From assembly GCA_022393335.1 (NCBI GenBank), contig JAJEKB010000415.1, positions 198,123-262,122 on the forward strand: a stretch of 64,000 nucleotides of DNA, read 5' to 3'. Both the position numbers and the translations under genes were made by a program. This stretch comes from Macrotrachela quadricornifera (Eukaryota; Rotifera; Eurotatoria; Philodinida; Philodinidae). The notes below the pieces were generated by a model. The model searched no databases and had not been told where the DNA came from. It saw nothing but the letters and a program-made list of their open reading frames with translations. Below, one piece after another: positions 12,313 through 25,750 of this stretch (the first letter of the stretch is position 1; each line of letters begins with the position of its first letter).

Positions 12313-15300
12313 TTATTTTGAATTCAATTGCTTAGCACAATGCACATGAACTTGACTTCCATCTGGATAAATAACACTTGATGTTTCATAGAATTGTTGT
12401 AAACAATGTTTACACCGTTTATATTCATCTATAATTGCGTATGAACGTTTTAATTTGGCTAATTTTATATTTAATTTTTCATTTTGTACACGAGTTAAAG
12501 CTAATTCAATTTTACTTGAACGTTGTGTATATGAACATGTACGTACAGCACGTAAAAGAATTTCTCCTAATAATGATATCGACCAATATGATGGTAAACG
12601 TTTTAAAACTTCAAGAAAATCAAATTCAATTTCATTATTACAAAGAAGACGAAGTAGTGCTTCGGTTATTTCATTTGGATGTCTAAATTAATATTATTTT
12701 AAATTGAGAATTATAAACAAAATCTCAAAAACTTGTCTACGAAATAATCGTGTATATTTATACTCCAAAATGTATTTAAAAAAAAACAGTAATATAATAG
12801 AAATAGTGAATGTAAAATAAAACTTTCAATAGTTATTAGCATGTATGATTGATATCGTGTTATTTCAATTGAGAAAACTTATCTTATTTTTCTTCTTGGA
12901 ATAAATTTAATTTATTGCCAGAACTAGAATTAAGTAGAGTTTAGTGTAAGATGAATAACTCGAGAACAACAATAGTTAGTAGCCTACGGTTTTCAACATT
13001 TGAAAGAGACAAAGTCCTTTTAAAGCGAATCATTTTTGAACAATATGCAAAATGATCTTTGATTTATATAAAGAGGCTTGAAATCTATAGTTCAAGATAC
13101 ATTACGCATTCTTACTTTCCGTTTCATTATTCATCAAAATATCAAGCTATTATGGTAAAAAATGCGAATATTTTGTAAAATATTAGCAAAATCACCTATT
13201 ATTTCCGGATATAAATACATGATTCCATTTGTTCAGCGTTAGAATGTAATAAAAGAAGCATATGAATTCTATCTTCAACTATAGATTTCAAGTCATTCCA
13301 TCTAAACGTCTTACATCCAGTCCTACTTAGTTTTGACGTTGATAATAGTAGGATAAAAGTATAAAAAGAATTAGATGCCTAATACTTAAAAAGTATAATT
13401 TAGCCCACAAGATAACTACGCACCTTCTCATCAATTTATATCTTAATGCAATTAAAAAATTTGTCTTCTCAATGTCTCACTAAGTCATTTTTGGTTTTTT
13501 TGAGGCATAAATATAAGCTTTTACTTTGTGCATAAGATTAGCTATGTATATTTTTCGTAGATTAAGTCTTAACTTACTTATCTAATGCAGCAAGAAAGAT
13601 TTTAAATAAGACATGAGCAATCATTTTTCTATCATTACTAGATTTTTCATACGATAAAATAACACAATAATTTTCTGCATATTGAAAATCTTCAAGTTCA
13701 TCAACAAGTATTCGAAATGCTTGTTCAAAATCATTCATCTTTAAAAAAAATAAAACGTAAAAATAATAATTCTTTTTATTTTTTAAAGATTTACTTTGCC
13801 ATAAAGAAGAGCAACTTCACGTTTTAATTTATTTGTTTGATTAATTCTATTAAGTATTGATTGAATTCGATATGAATTTGATTTAATAAGAATTTCCTGT
13901 AATTTAGATCTAAAATTAAATAGAATAAATTTTAGAAAAAAAAAAAATTTTATAATCAAACCGAATATTTTCATTATAAGATTTCGATAAAATTTCATCC
14001 AGATAAACATTTACTAACATTGTATGAATATCATCACTCTAAAAAATATAAATAAATTTATTATTTTAAATAATAATAAAAAAAAAACTCATTGTTTACA
14101 TTCTTACTTCAATCATTAATTTAAATACAGCTTGTTCAAGATAATTTCTCAATGCTGTTGGATATGATTTTAATAAATTAATAACATGATCTGAACAAAA
14201 TGGATCATTATTTAATTCATTTTGATATTTACTAATAAAAATCTAAAGAACAAAACAAAAACAAATATTTTATTTAATTAAATATCTTCTTTTTTTTTTT
14301 TAAACTTTTATTGCAAGTTCTTCTTCATTGTGTTCTAATAACCATGTTGCAATAGAAAATTCTAATGAACGATTAAGATTTCTTTCAAGTATATATTTTC
14401 CAATAATCCATATACCAGGAAATGTATCATCATTAGAATATTCATTCAATACAATTCTACACTAAATGAAAAAGAAAAAGAAAATTTTTAAATAAAATAT
14501 TATTCAAATGCATTACTTTTTCCATATATCAATTGTTTGTTCATGTTGATTATGTGCAGAATAAAGTATAGCTACACCATGATAAAGTTTAGAATGAAAA
14601 AGTAAATTATGATATTCAATTGGTATATATATAGCATTTTTTTCAAGAAATTCTATAATCATTTCAGGAGGTTTTATTATTAAATATGCTTTTAATAATG
14701 ATGGATAATAATCCTTTAAATATTAAATAAAATAAAAAATAAAAAAAATTTTTTTCGTTTGTATAACTTACAGAATAATGAGAAAATTCTAGTAATCGTT
14801 TTGTCATATAATCAGAAAAACCAGTTAACCATTGAATATATTGATTTTTAGTATTATTATCAAAATCTGGCCATGGAGAATTTAATGGTAAAAAATTTGG
14901 AATTTGTGATATTATTTCATGAAAATCTAAATGAACATCATCAAATAAATTTAATGCACGAATAACATTCATTGCATGAAATTCAATAAGACCAACACGT
15001 TTTTTTGTTGATAATATAAGAGAATTAGTACGACGTTTTTCAATAGATAAACAATTATTTTCAGCTAATGTTAATGCTTCTTGTAATCGATATGTATTTA
15101 ATAATTGATCAATTTGTTCTTCTATTTTAACTGATTCAAGTAAATAAATATTATCTTTTGTATTTATTAAAATATTATTTATATTTTCTTGAGGAATATT
15201 TATTAAATGTTGACAATTGTTTAAAGATATTTCTTGTTTTAATTGATCATCTAAATAACTATTTAAAAAAAAATTTAAATTAGATAATGTTATTTTATTA

Positions 15301-18300
15301 TTAAATACCTATAAATATGAATATAATCTTTAATAAGTACAAGTAGATATGGATGTGAATAAATAAAATTATTTGGTTGACTAATAAACATTATTGGAGC
15401 ACGTTGACTTGTACCTTCAAGAGTTGTTGTTATACCAATATTAGGACCATTGAAAAGATATTCACCCTAGAAATAATATTTATTTTTATATTATAAATCA
15501 ATTAAAAATAGTTCATGTCTCAAACTGAAATAATAATATATATTTTCGTAATTATTTAAAATATAATTACCAATGTAATATTAGTAAAACAAGTTGGTAT
15601 ACTAGGATCGTGTAATGTAAATATAGTTTTTAAAGAACCTGATGATCGACGTTCGGTATTTGTCGTTGAAATATATGCAAAATAATTTGTTTCTGAACAT
15701 GCTAAAATACCACATTCATCCATTCCCTAAAAATAAATAATAATTAATATAAAATATTTGATTATTATAAAATATACAATTGATATTAATGGTTCTTGTA
15801 CAGATATTTCATGTATTAAATTAATATTCGTTCGATCAAGACGATAAATTTGTAATTTATTACGTTTTGTTGATATACACATCTATATTTATATAAATAA
15901 AAAAAGTTTCATTATATAAATGTCTCATAGGTCCATCACCAGAATCGATCTAACCAATTTCTAAAATTGAAGTTTGAACTAGTTCAAACTCAAATTTTAG
16001 AATAGTCTAGATTATTCTGATATATATATATATTTAAATTTTACATCAATTGATGCTCCTGGAATAAATGTATTTGAAACAGTAAATGTTATAATATTTT
16101 TTAATTTTATATTTGGTATAAACTAGAAAAAAATAAATAAAATAATTTTTTTAAATAAATACCAAAATTTCTTACTTGTAAATTATCACTATTAAGAATT
16201 TGAATAAGATTATCACTCAATGTAATTATACGATGAAGAGATAAAGCAACAACTTTTAGTTTAACTACTGATTTACGCTAATTAATTAAATTGAATATTA
16301 GAAAATAAAGATTATATTTATCTTACAGTTCCTAGATTAAGACTGCCCATATAATGACATTCCAATTCTTTTGTTTCGGAATTTGGTAAATTTTTTTGTA
16401 AACAAAATTTATGGACAAAACTAAATACAAATAAAAAAAGATTATCAAATCAGCACATATTTCTTTAGTATTTGAAGATCAAATCAACTTGACATTTATT
16501 TATAATGAAAGGTAAACTTTTTTTTTCCAGTTATTTGATATATATTTTATAAATTAGTTTAAACAAAATCATACAGAAAAAAATCACTTTATAAAGTTTC
16601 ATAATTAATAAATTAAACTTGTCATTTACTGTTGAATTATTTATTCGTTCTCGGACAAAACATATATAAATATATATATAAAGAGATAGATACAAAGTAA
16701 AGGGTGTGACCGTGTCATTTCATTGATTGATTCTCTTAAAAATGGACTATCACATACATCCATTATGTTAAATCGATAACATGAACAATATGTGTTATTA
16801 AAATGTCATTCATATAAAAGGTTAAATATCTATTTAAATATAACAATAATGAATGAATGATCGATTGATTAAATGAATCCGTTTTTTTTTTTCTTTCCAA
16901 TCAATTTATCACGATAACAGGTGGTTTTAATATCCTTATTTTCTTATCAAATAATATCATATTAGACATTAAAAATGCTTCTAGCTTATATATAACAACG
17001 CCTATTTTATACACGACTAAATCATGTAGACGATTAATCATATTCTTCTATATGTTTTTCCTCTTTATATAAACACAACAGCAGTAAAACTGAACGAGAC
17101 ATCAATACCCTGCAGGGAACTATAATTTAGCCGCATAATCGGTTAATCGAACTGTATGGTAAGGCTTTTTTTTTTATTTTTCGTATGAATGATTGAAAAT
17201 TTATTGACATAAGTTCTTTTTCTACGTTCAAGAAATGAACATATATACACACATACACACATACACACACACGTATATTGAGTTCAATTACCACTTGGCT
17301 AGCATCGATTATTTATCTTGATCATAGAGTACTAGGCAAATATCATTTAAAAGTATTGAACGTGTTCATAATCTATATGTATATTCGACATATATATGTA
17401 TTCAATTGATACAGCAATGAGAATAATGAACGTCTGACGTTGATAGATATTCGTATAATATATTTCACAAGTAAAAAAAAAAAAGAAATCACCGGATTAT
17501 ATCAAGTGAAATTATTTCTATTTTTTTTTTCTTCAAATAAATGATAATAAAATTGATATAATAAATAGAAAATATATTATTAAATAATTAGTATTTAATT
17601 TTAATGATGGTGATGATGATGTATCTATTGATGAATTAATTGATTCTAATGATAAAGTAATACCACATGATTCATATTCATTTTGTTTAGCTTTTTTATA
17701 TTGATGTTTAAGTTGTATTGTTAAACATTGTGTTTCATCAAGTAATGAACGAAAACAATCACGTAAACGTGAATATATATTACAATCATTATCAAGTTGA
17801 TCAGCATATGAAGAATCTTGAATACAATTTTCAAATTTAAATTGACAATATTGAGAACGAAATGGTTGTAATGAACCAACAATATTAAATAATTGATTTG
17901 ATGTTTGATCTTGTTGTTGATGAATTTCGGAAAAAATATTTTTTAATATCGTCATTATGACGAAAAATTTATATAACATATTTAAAGTTCGAACAATAAT
18001 CATGAAAGAAAATAATAATATTCAATTGTAATGATAAATGAATATATATATGTACACAGAAAGGAGAGTTCTAATTTACATTGCTATCGCTGTGAAGTGC
18101 ACAACATGTCAAGAAAGAAACAAGACGAGACAATGATGATGAAGAATGGCGAGGCAGAAATATGATAGAGCTTGTCTTTCTCCTTCTCTCCACCTCGCAT
18201 TTTCTCTCTTTTTCTGTGTTCTGTTCAAACATTAGAGAAAAAGAAGACAAAAAAAAACCGTCCACTCTTAGGTTCACTATGATTATATAGAAGAATTTGC

Positions 18301-20524
18301 ACCATACTAACTAGTGATTATGATGAATGACCAACGGCAACGGTTATTCTTTATTCCATGTTAAAAATAGACAAAGGAAATTCATTACATCACAGCATGA
18401 AATAGAATCCGTTTGGAAAATATTATTTTTAATAATTAAAATTTCATCTTAACCCTAATCAATGGTGTATTATCATTCTTTTTATAAAAATCTAATCATT
18501 ATTTATTTGTTAGATTTTTTCTTTTTTTTTTTGTTTGATAAAATAATTGAGTAATTAACTTTCTTGATGACACATTTTATGAGCGAATACCTTTTGATCT
18601 GTTAACATATTATAGGTTATTTCCTGTTCTCGTTAACAATGGCTATTAAAATGTCAAGTATGACTCTTTTTTTATAGACAATCAATATATATTTTATATG
18701 ATAATCACGTACTCATCATAAGTAATAAACACTTTCATTCATTGATAAACTTTCAAGTGACTAACATATATAATAATACAACAAACGAATAGGTGATCGA
18801 AATCATTAAGATGAATTAAAAACCTTGCATGACAAAATATGATTGACAATGACAAAAGAAAAAAAGAAATATACATCAAACAAATGTATGATAGTTCAAT
18901 TTGTTTCATTCTTATCTTTTTTCTTTTTCTTCTCTTTCAAGGATTGTCCGACATTTTTCTATTTGCTATTTAAATAGAAGTATCAGTGCATCTTTCTTTT
19001 TTTTTCTTATGATAATGTCAACACTTCGAAGGTATTGTTTAATATGTAAATTGTTAAAATATATACGTATAAAAAGGTATACTTATATATATATAACAAA
19101 TAAAAAAAAAAAGATAGAAGAATAACTGAAAATCTTGATTAAATGTAATATGTATGTCATTCGTTTTCTTTATTATATAAGATATCGATTTTTATTCTTC
19201 CATCGAGACGTTTGACTCTTAATCATATATGCTGTACATCATTTTATCGCTTATCGATCATGGTCAAACAGAAAGAGAAAAAAAAAATCTGATATATATT
19301 GTGATGAGAATGGTACCATCGCTTTAATATATCTGTAATTTATCTTCATAAAAAAAAAAAGAATAGAATGCAACATATGTACAAGTGCAACACGTACGTT
19401 TGGATGTGTCTCAGCAGGGAAAAAATGCTTTTTCTTTTTCTACAATGCACAGAATGGGTAATTATTAATACTACAACTTGCTAGACAGTTCATTCGACTG
19501 ATAACTTTTGTTCATGTTTCCCTTATCGACAAATCTTATTATATTGATAAAAATTTAGAGAAATGATATCATTAGATGTTTTTTTTTAACGATGAAAAAT
19601 TTGTTGTCAAAATTATTCTATATATATATATATATATTAATTAGATATGAGTTATCAATGTGACAAAACAAAATTTTTGATCTAGGTTAGTTGACGCATA
19701 ATGAAAGTGTATGGTAGATAAAATCGATAAATTAATAGTCAATCTATTTAACATTACATCTGATAGTTTCTAAAAGTTTGTATTATTTGATTGAGAAAAA
19801 TTTGAACTTGAATAAGTTTCATTGATAGTTTTGTTTTCATATTCCATAGTAATTCTTCAAGGATAAATATTTCATTTAAAATCGATTTAAATTTTAAATC
19901 AAATTCATCGTTTATATGAAGAAACAAATAAAATGCAAGAGGAGAAGACGACGAAAAAAAAATGAAATGACAATATAAGTTAATTATTCTATAATCCAAT
20001 GTTTATATTAAGAAGCATTATACGAGTATAATCGAAAAAAACCAAAATCTGATCTTTATGACCTCTAAATAGAATTGAATATCATTCATCGCTATCGAAT
20101 AGAAAGAAAGGCAAATCACTATTGATGATAGTATATTGAATGATCATATTGTTCATCACTTATTTACTGAATAAATCAATAAGAATAACTTACCCATCAG
20201 TAGTTCCAATATATAAATCATTGGTGCGAGTAAAAAATGAATTCGATGATGATGATGATATTGAATCATTGTTTATATCAAAACATTCAATCTAATGAAA
20301 AAAAAAAAGAATTTTTTAATCAAATATATTCATTGAATTTTAAGTAGATTTTTTTTTTCTTTAGAAATAAATCTTCTATTGAAATTTTAAAGTAAAATTC
20401 ACTTTGATATTATGTAAAAATATTTTTGTGATAAAATATAATAATTGATTACCTCTCCAATTTTGACATCTGATTGTTTAAATCGAGACCAAATAGAGGT
20501 TAATGAAAAAATATTAAGTGTCAT
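12313..20524 (-). CDS. TGFBRAP1: TGF-beta receptor-associated protein 1 / VPS3-like CORVET subunit
   Basis: Sixteen exons, minus strand: 20524-20453, 20291-20194, 16420-16327, 16277-16176, 16122-16045, 15882-15778, 15726-15571, 15466-15309, 15258-14772, 14713-14517, 14456-14306, 14242-14108, 14038-13962, 13909-13795, 13738-13578, 12682-12313. They join in frame to 851 residues (human 860). The N-terminal CNH domain runs through NDLYIGTTDG, FVHKFCLQ, NLIQILNSDNLQ, CISTKRNKLQIYRL and GTSQRAP. The middle is a helical solenoid. The C-terminal Vps39-type domain has LKRLPSYWSISLLG, CKHCLQQF and VIYPDGSQVHVHC, with Cys/His pairs. The protein is the Vps3 counterpart that helps CORVET tether early endosomes with Rab5. 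Exon 10 to 11 uses the second of two tandem acceptors, because the first would give a stop. Intron 2 (16421-20193) is about 3.8 kb and contains a nested gene; intron 15 (12683-13577) is about 0.9 kb with nothing recognised. Confidence 0.93.
17533..18003 (-). CDS. Small secreted six-cysteine protein, probably GPI-anchored (nested gene)
   Basis: Intronless open frame of 156 residues lying inside the large second intron of TGFBRAP1, on the same strand. I do not recognise the family. The N-terminus has a hydrophobic stretch (about residues 9-23, MLYKFFVIMTILKNIF) fitting a signal peptide. The mature part has six cysteines at 53, 60, 74, 83, 93 and 113, which could form three disulfides. After a Ser-rich spacer (about 121-135) the protein ends in a hydrophobic tail (139-156) with no charged residue after it, the layout of a GPI-attachment signal. 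Codon use is like the neighbouring genes (A/T-ending), which supports real coding. Function unknown; a surface or secreted protein is the inference. It needs its own promoter, and a CT-rich stretch lies upstream at about 18160-18210. Confidence 0.65.
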   Translation of the reverse strand: MIIVRTLNMLYKFFVIMTILKNIFSEIHQQQDQTSNQLFNIVGSLQPFRSQYCQFKFENCIQDSSYADQLDNDCNIYSRLRDCFRSLLDETQCLTIQLKHQYKKAKQNEYESCGITLSLESINSSIDTSSSPSLKLNTNYLIIYFLFIISILLSFI

Positions 20525-22389
20525 ATTAATAATGAATCTAAAGAAATATATTAGTTTTAATAAATTCTATTTTTTAGTCATATTTATAATAGAATTTAGA
20601 TTAAAGATTTTTAGAAACATTATTTATTATTTGTTATTGAAAATAGCTATTTTAAAATGCTTGAAGATATTCAATCATTCTTATATCAAATCAATAACCT
20701 AAGATGATAATAGACTAAAGTTTATACTATAACAAGATATATGAGATTTCCAGCTCCACTAAAATATTCGTTTCATTTCAGCGAATGATGATGATTTTAG
20801 AAAAGTAGAAAGTTATGGAATTGTAGTTCAATCTTCAACAATATCATTACCAATTTTTTATATGACAAAACACTCTTCGAAATATGATTAAAGACAATAA
20901 GATCCTGTTCTATCGTTGTAGTGTAAAAATACTTGATTTTGGCTGGCGAGTAGCCTTTGTTCTCATGTTAATGAAAACAGCTGGTGCCTACTGATAGGAA
21001 ATATACGAAAATCTATGAAACAAAAAATTTGTTAATAAATAAATTCAGTAGTGTTACGACCGAGTAATCTCTTGCTCAACTTAGACTGAGCATAACCTTT
21101 TCTTAGTTAAACAAGCTATAAATTAGTAAACAATGATTGTACATGTAAATGTAATAAATTGCCCAAAGAAAATGGCACAACCTTTGACAGACAATTTTTC
21201 ACGTTAGATTGGATTAAAACGTTTTGTTCTAATTCTAACAGATAGAAAATTTTGTGTAAATTTAATTGATAGGATTTTTTAAAATAAGCATCTTTCACTT
21301 TTTTTTCTAATACTAAAAATACTTGATGTTGCGAAAGTGTCACTTGCTCAATTATAAAATGGAAAAGCTTTGTAAGAGATATAGAATTCTTCAGTATATC
21401 TACTGGTATGGTGACGTTTAAATACTTAATTATTTTTCGTTTGAAAAATGTAAAACAGTACCATAGAAATCTCGTCCAATGAAGTCATACGTGTCTTTAG
21501 CAATTTTCTCGAAATTCGAATTAATCAAGATTATTTTTTTTTAATATCAAGAGGCAGAGAAGTTCAAACTCTACAATATCCTCTTCTTTGTAATGGCTGA
21601 TTTGTTTTTTCAAAATGAATGAATAAATTGAAATATTTTCCTTCACCTAAAAGGTGTCAAAACTCAATAATTATGATCGAATTTATACTAAAAGACCATT
21701 GGAAAAAAATGCTTGAAACAATTATAAGCATTTTATCCAACGATCTACGTTTAAAATAGTAACATCTTGTTTAAAAAATTAATTATATGTCAATAACAAA
21801 TATGTTTCTCTACTTTTTTTTATGGTATATTTAAATAGCGTATGCTAAATTATTTAGTAAGTAAAATTGGTATATTTTTCTAGGAAACTGCTGACCAAGT
21901 GATATTTTTGTAGTATCCAGTACTTTTACTACTACAAAAAAACCGGCAAATGCTTGTTTTAGAAAAGAATGCGCCAATAAAATCTACACAAAATTCTTTC
22001 TCATTTCATCTAACTTTAGAAAGAACCCTTCAAAAGTCGTTTCATTTTCTCTGGCCAATCCGTTATATCAGATATAACAATGAATTAATTTTCACAATGA
22101 GCACAAATTTTTGACACAAAGCAGCATGTATTCAAATTTATTTTACTAAATTTTTTACTAATATAATTATATTTATATACAGCTAGCAAAATTTTTATTT
22201 TAATTCAATATAAATATACGCAATTGATTGATAAGAGCTTTAGCAAATTTTTGATACTTGTCATTAATACTTGTAGAATAGATTGAATAATATAAGACGT
22301 GCATTTATAATAAAAACATAAAATAATGAGTAATTGAAAAGTTTTTTTGAGAAGATTCTCTTTATTCTTATGCAAATATTTGTAAAAAA
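20525..22389. other. Intergenic, upstream of TGFBRAP1
   Basis: No supported gene. A splice-acceptor-like TTTCTTTAG ends about 13 nt upstream of the TGFBRAP1 ATG (at about 20538 on the minus strand). The rest is AT-rich with short meaningless frames. Confidence 0.5.
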
Positions 22390-23690
22390 TCAAAAACGTT
22401 TTTATGCTCTTTTCGTATATAGGTAATTCCGTAGGAAATCTACCATGATATACAAGAATATCTTTAAATCGTGTCAAACTTTCAGAGTTTGTAGAACTTT
22501 TTATGCTGATCAATTTGACTAAAAAGACAGTTTAGACTTGCAATTATAATAATGGAGAAAAAATTTGACGATTTTTATTAGAAAATCATGTTTTTTTCAC
22601 TTTACACAATACACAACTTCATGATTTTATAATCATAATCGTCTTTTAATGTGTTAGTGATAAAATTTCACTCGTAAAATAACTCTGAAAAGGGGTCCAC
22701 AAAAGAAAATATTTTCTTTTTTGAATGGATATTTGTATGAGACCTCAACTATAATATATAAAAGCTGCCTTCGATTTCGTAAAATTTCCAGCATTTGTAG
22801 GGCTTTTGGTTTTAAGCATTTTGCTAAAAAAACATTTTCGAAACAGTTTTGTGTTGACAAAAATATATTCAAAATACTGGAAGCAATAAAAAATCAGAAT
22901 AATTTTTTTCTATGAAAATTACTGGTAAACAGTTTTTTATAGTTTTCTCTATCGAAACAACGTCAAAAATCAAATCCAAGACCATATTCGAATTCCTTGT
23001 AACATAGTGCATCAGAACACACTAAACATGACTTTACTTTTAAGGATAATTATTTCAATTTGGGATAATCTTTCATAAAGGTTAGTAATATGTTGACTCG
23101 TTAGTTAACATTCAGGACTCTAATAGAAACAGTTTTCGTTAAAATGGAAGTCAGGTTTAATGTGTTCTGATGCACTGTGTTACAAGGAATTCGAATATGG
23201 TCTTGGATTTAATTTTTGACCTTGTTTCGATAGAGAAAACTATAAAAAACTGTTTACCCGTAATTTTTCATATTAGAATTAAAAGCTCTACAAATGCTGA
23301 AATTTTTATATCAAAATCGAAGGTAGTTTTTGTATATTATAGCTAAGGTCTCATACAAATATTTATTCAAAAAAGTATACATTTTCTTTGGTAGACTTAT
23401 TTTCAGAGTTATTTTACGAGTGAAATGTTATCACTGGCAAATTAAAGGACGATTATGATTAGAAAATCATAAGTTGTGTATTGTGTAAAGTGAATAAACA
23501 TGATTTTCTAATAAAAATCTTCAAATTTTTTCTTCGTTATGATAAGTGGAAGTCGTACCTTTTTTATAGTCAAAATGATCAGCATAAAAAGTTCTACAAA
23601 CCCTGAAAGTTTGATGCGATTTGAAGGAGTTCATTGTAACAATGGTAGAATTCCCACGGAATCATCCATATAAAATCACAAGTTTTATGC
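22390..23690. repeat. Large imperfect inverted repeat (foldback element)
   Basis: The left arm (about 22390-23045) and the right arm (about 23137-23690) are diverged reverse complements around a central loop of roughly 90 bp. Matching landmarks include the phrase GGAATTCGAATATGGTCTTG near 23187 against its complement near 22979-22998, TTTTTATAGTTTTCTCTATCG in the left arm against CGATAGAGAAAACTATAAAA in the right, TTACGAGTGAAAT against ATTTCACTCGTAAAA, and CTTTCAGAGTTTGTAGAAC against its near complement close to 23590. No transposase frame survives inside. Small indels and substitutions show it is old. It could be a foldback-type DNA element or two copies of one repeat inserted head to head. 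Confidence 0.8.
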
Positions 23691-24686
23691 CAGATTTTGC
23701 TTTCAGATATTAAATCAATCTTTGACAGAACATATCTGTACAACAAATGTTTCAATGTCTTTCAATTACCATCATTGGAGTCTAAAATTAATAATTAGAA
23801 TCTTCGTTTACATATATTAGTTTGTCAAGAAAAGAAAAACGATCTGTAGCAAAATGGTTATAGCTTAATATTTGAGTAAATGTTAAAATTTATATCAATA
23901 TCATATATTGTAAAGAAATATTCGTTCTAATGAATAATTTTCCGCATTTCTTCAAACAAATCTATATTAACTAGCAAAAGCATATTTTTTTAATTCTTTC
24001 GACGGTTTAGTTGCTATTTAAAAGCAAAATTTGACATAAAACTTCTAATTTTCTACTTGAAAAAAACATAAAATTGCGATTCTAACACATAATTTTTAAT
24101 ATTTCTCAAATATCTACAAGTGAATAAAGAAAATATAAATATATTATAAAAAAATTTGTCAATATATCATTTATTTTAATTAAACTAAATACCTTAAAAA
24201 TCTGTCTTTTCAAATTATCTATTTTGTATTTTATTAATTGGTTATTTCCTAACCAATTAAAAATGATTATTTAACCATTATTTATTTATCTGCATAAATC
24301 ACTTAAGAAATTCTTCAATATCATATAAAAAAATTCAAATTTTTATTTAATTTCATTTAAAAATAAAAAATCTAAAAAATTTTCTATAAATTTTTGAAAA
24401 TATTTTTCGTTGTATATTTATCTTTTTTCCTTCCTAATATCTGTGACGTCATTCGCTAAAAATTATTGTACGCGTATCACACATTCTTCTTCTTTCGTCG
24501 TCTTTACTTTTCACAAAGATCATCTATTCTATCTTTCGTTATATATCCCCCCTCTCATCATCCTTTTTCATATTCGATATATATTTATTTATATAAAATT
24601 GTTAGTTTAATCTCTTTAATTCAGGTGAGATTTTTTCATTGTGTTTTTTTTTCTTCTTCGTCTTCGTCTTCTTCATTCAAAAAATT

Positions 24687-25241
24687 ATGACCTTTTTGGC
24701 TAAAATTAATAATATTCTAATACGTCGTCCATCGACATTTGTATATCAATTTCTAAAACAACTTTCACTTGATTATCGTGATACATTAGTTGATGCTGGA
24801 AAAAAAATTGTTAAACATCCAATAAAAACAATATTTTATTCAACAAATACATTTTTATTAGTATATGCATATCAAACAATGCCATCATTACAAGCATATA
24901 AAAATGATTTAGTTGAATTTCGTCAGCAGCAACTATTAACATCAAATCTTATACGTAATAAACAAATTGAAGTATATATTAATACAATGGAACAATTATT
25001 ATTACGTGAACAAATACATTTAGTTGATTGTTATCTTTTTTCATTAATTATTTATCGAAATCAACATTCTTTAAATGATAATTCATATAGATTTTATGAA
25101 AATTTATGTTCATATCTTCATTTAAAAAGACATTCAAGACTTATTGATATTGGAGCATTTAATCGATGGTTTATATTAAATAAAAAATTACAACAAGCTG
25201 ATATACTTGATGATATTAACAGTGAAAAAATTGCTTTGTAA
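24687..25241 (+). CDS. TIMM29: Mitochondrial inner-membrane translocase subunit Tim29
   Basis: Single-exon frame of 184 residues from the ATG at 24687. A longer reading from 24639 would add a run of Phe encoded by a T-rich leader and is unlikely. One membrane segment lies at about residues 47-63 (TIFYSTNTFLLVYAYQT). The C-terminal half carries the family landmarks: a Tyr-containing RFYENLCSYLHLKRHS, then RLIDIGAFNRWFILNKKLQQ and an acidic DILDDI, comparable to the RVLDVGFVGRWWVL region of human TIMM29. The family supports the TIM22 carrier-import complex of the mitochondrial inner membrane. It is shorter than the human protein (260), mainly at the C-terminus. It lies upstream of vigilin on the same strand. 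The identity rests on recalled family motifs and is probable rather than certain. Confidence 0.75.
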   Translation: MTFLAKINNILIRRPSTFVYQFLKQLSLDYRDTLVDAGKKIVKHPIKTIFYSTNTFLLVYAYQTMPSLQAYKNDLVEFRQQQLLTSNLIRNKQIEVYINTMEQLLLREQIHLVDCYLFSLIIYRNQHSLNDNSYRFYENLCSYLHLKRHSRLIDIGAFNRWFILNKKLQQADILDDINSEKIAL

Positions 25242-25750
25242 TGAAAAAAAAAAAAAAGAAGAAAAAGAATGAAACAAAAAAAAAAGAAAAAAATTCGATT
25301 ATCATTTCTTTTGTTCTCATTGCAGATAGAGATAAAGAATAAAACAGAAAAAATATCGGTCGTCACCCTATTCATCGTCATCACTATCGTCGTCACTGCG
25401 AACATATGTTTTTTAGTGCTTTTCTTTCTTTATTCTATATATCTTTATTTTCACTCGTGCGCTTTCTTTTATTGATATCATATCGACCTTATAAATACAT
25501 TTGATGTGCATGTATGTGTGTGTGTGTGTGTGTGTGTGTAAAGAAGAAGAAAAAAAAAATTGTTCGTCTATTGGTGAACAATCGATGGTATTATGTTTAA
25601 ATTCGAACGTGTTTTCTTTGTCGACATACATCACATTTATTGTTATGTTAACTTTATTCTTTTCTCATTTAAACAAAAGCATATATATATATATTTATTT
25701 TGATGAAATATTTAATTATATATGTATTTTTTTTAAGGACTAAATAAATC
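25242..25750. other. Intergenic / vigilin leader
   Basis: 3' flank of TIMM29 and 5' leader of vigilin. Contains A-rich and T-rich runs and the TG microsatellite listed separately. A TTTTTTTTAAG acceptor-like sequence ends about 13 nt before the vigilin ATG. Confidence 0.6.
25513..25540. repeat. TG dinucleotide microsatellite
   Basis: An uninterrupted run of about thirteen TG units in the vigilin leader region. Confidence 0.9.

Noticed and set aside
18071..18277. Minus-strand frame upstream of the nested orphan gene
   Set aside because: CT-rich tract giving Ser/Arg-rich sequence; more likely promoter or leader DNA.
22205..22915. Open frames within the inverted repeat
   Set aside because: Low-complexity, overlapping on both strands and not kept between the two arms.
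24639..24686. Longer TIMM29 N-terminus with a Phe run
   Set aside because: It comes from a T-rich leader; the ATG at 24687 gives a normal start.
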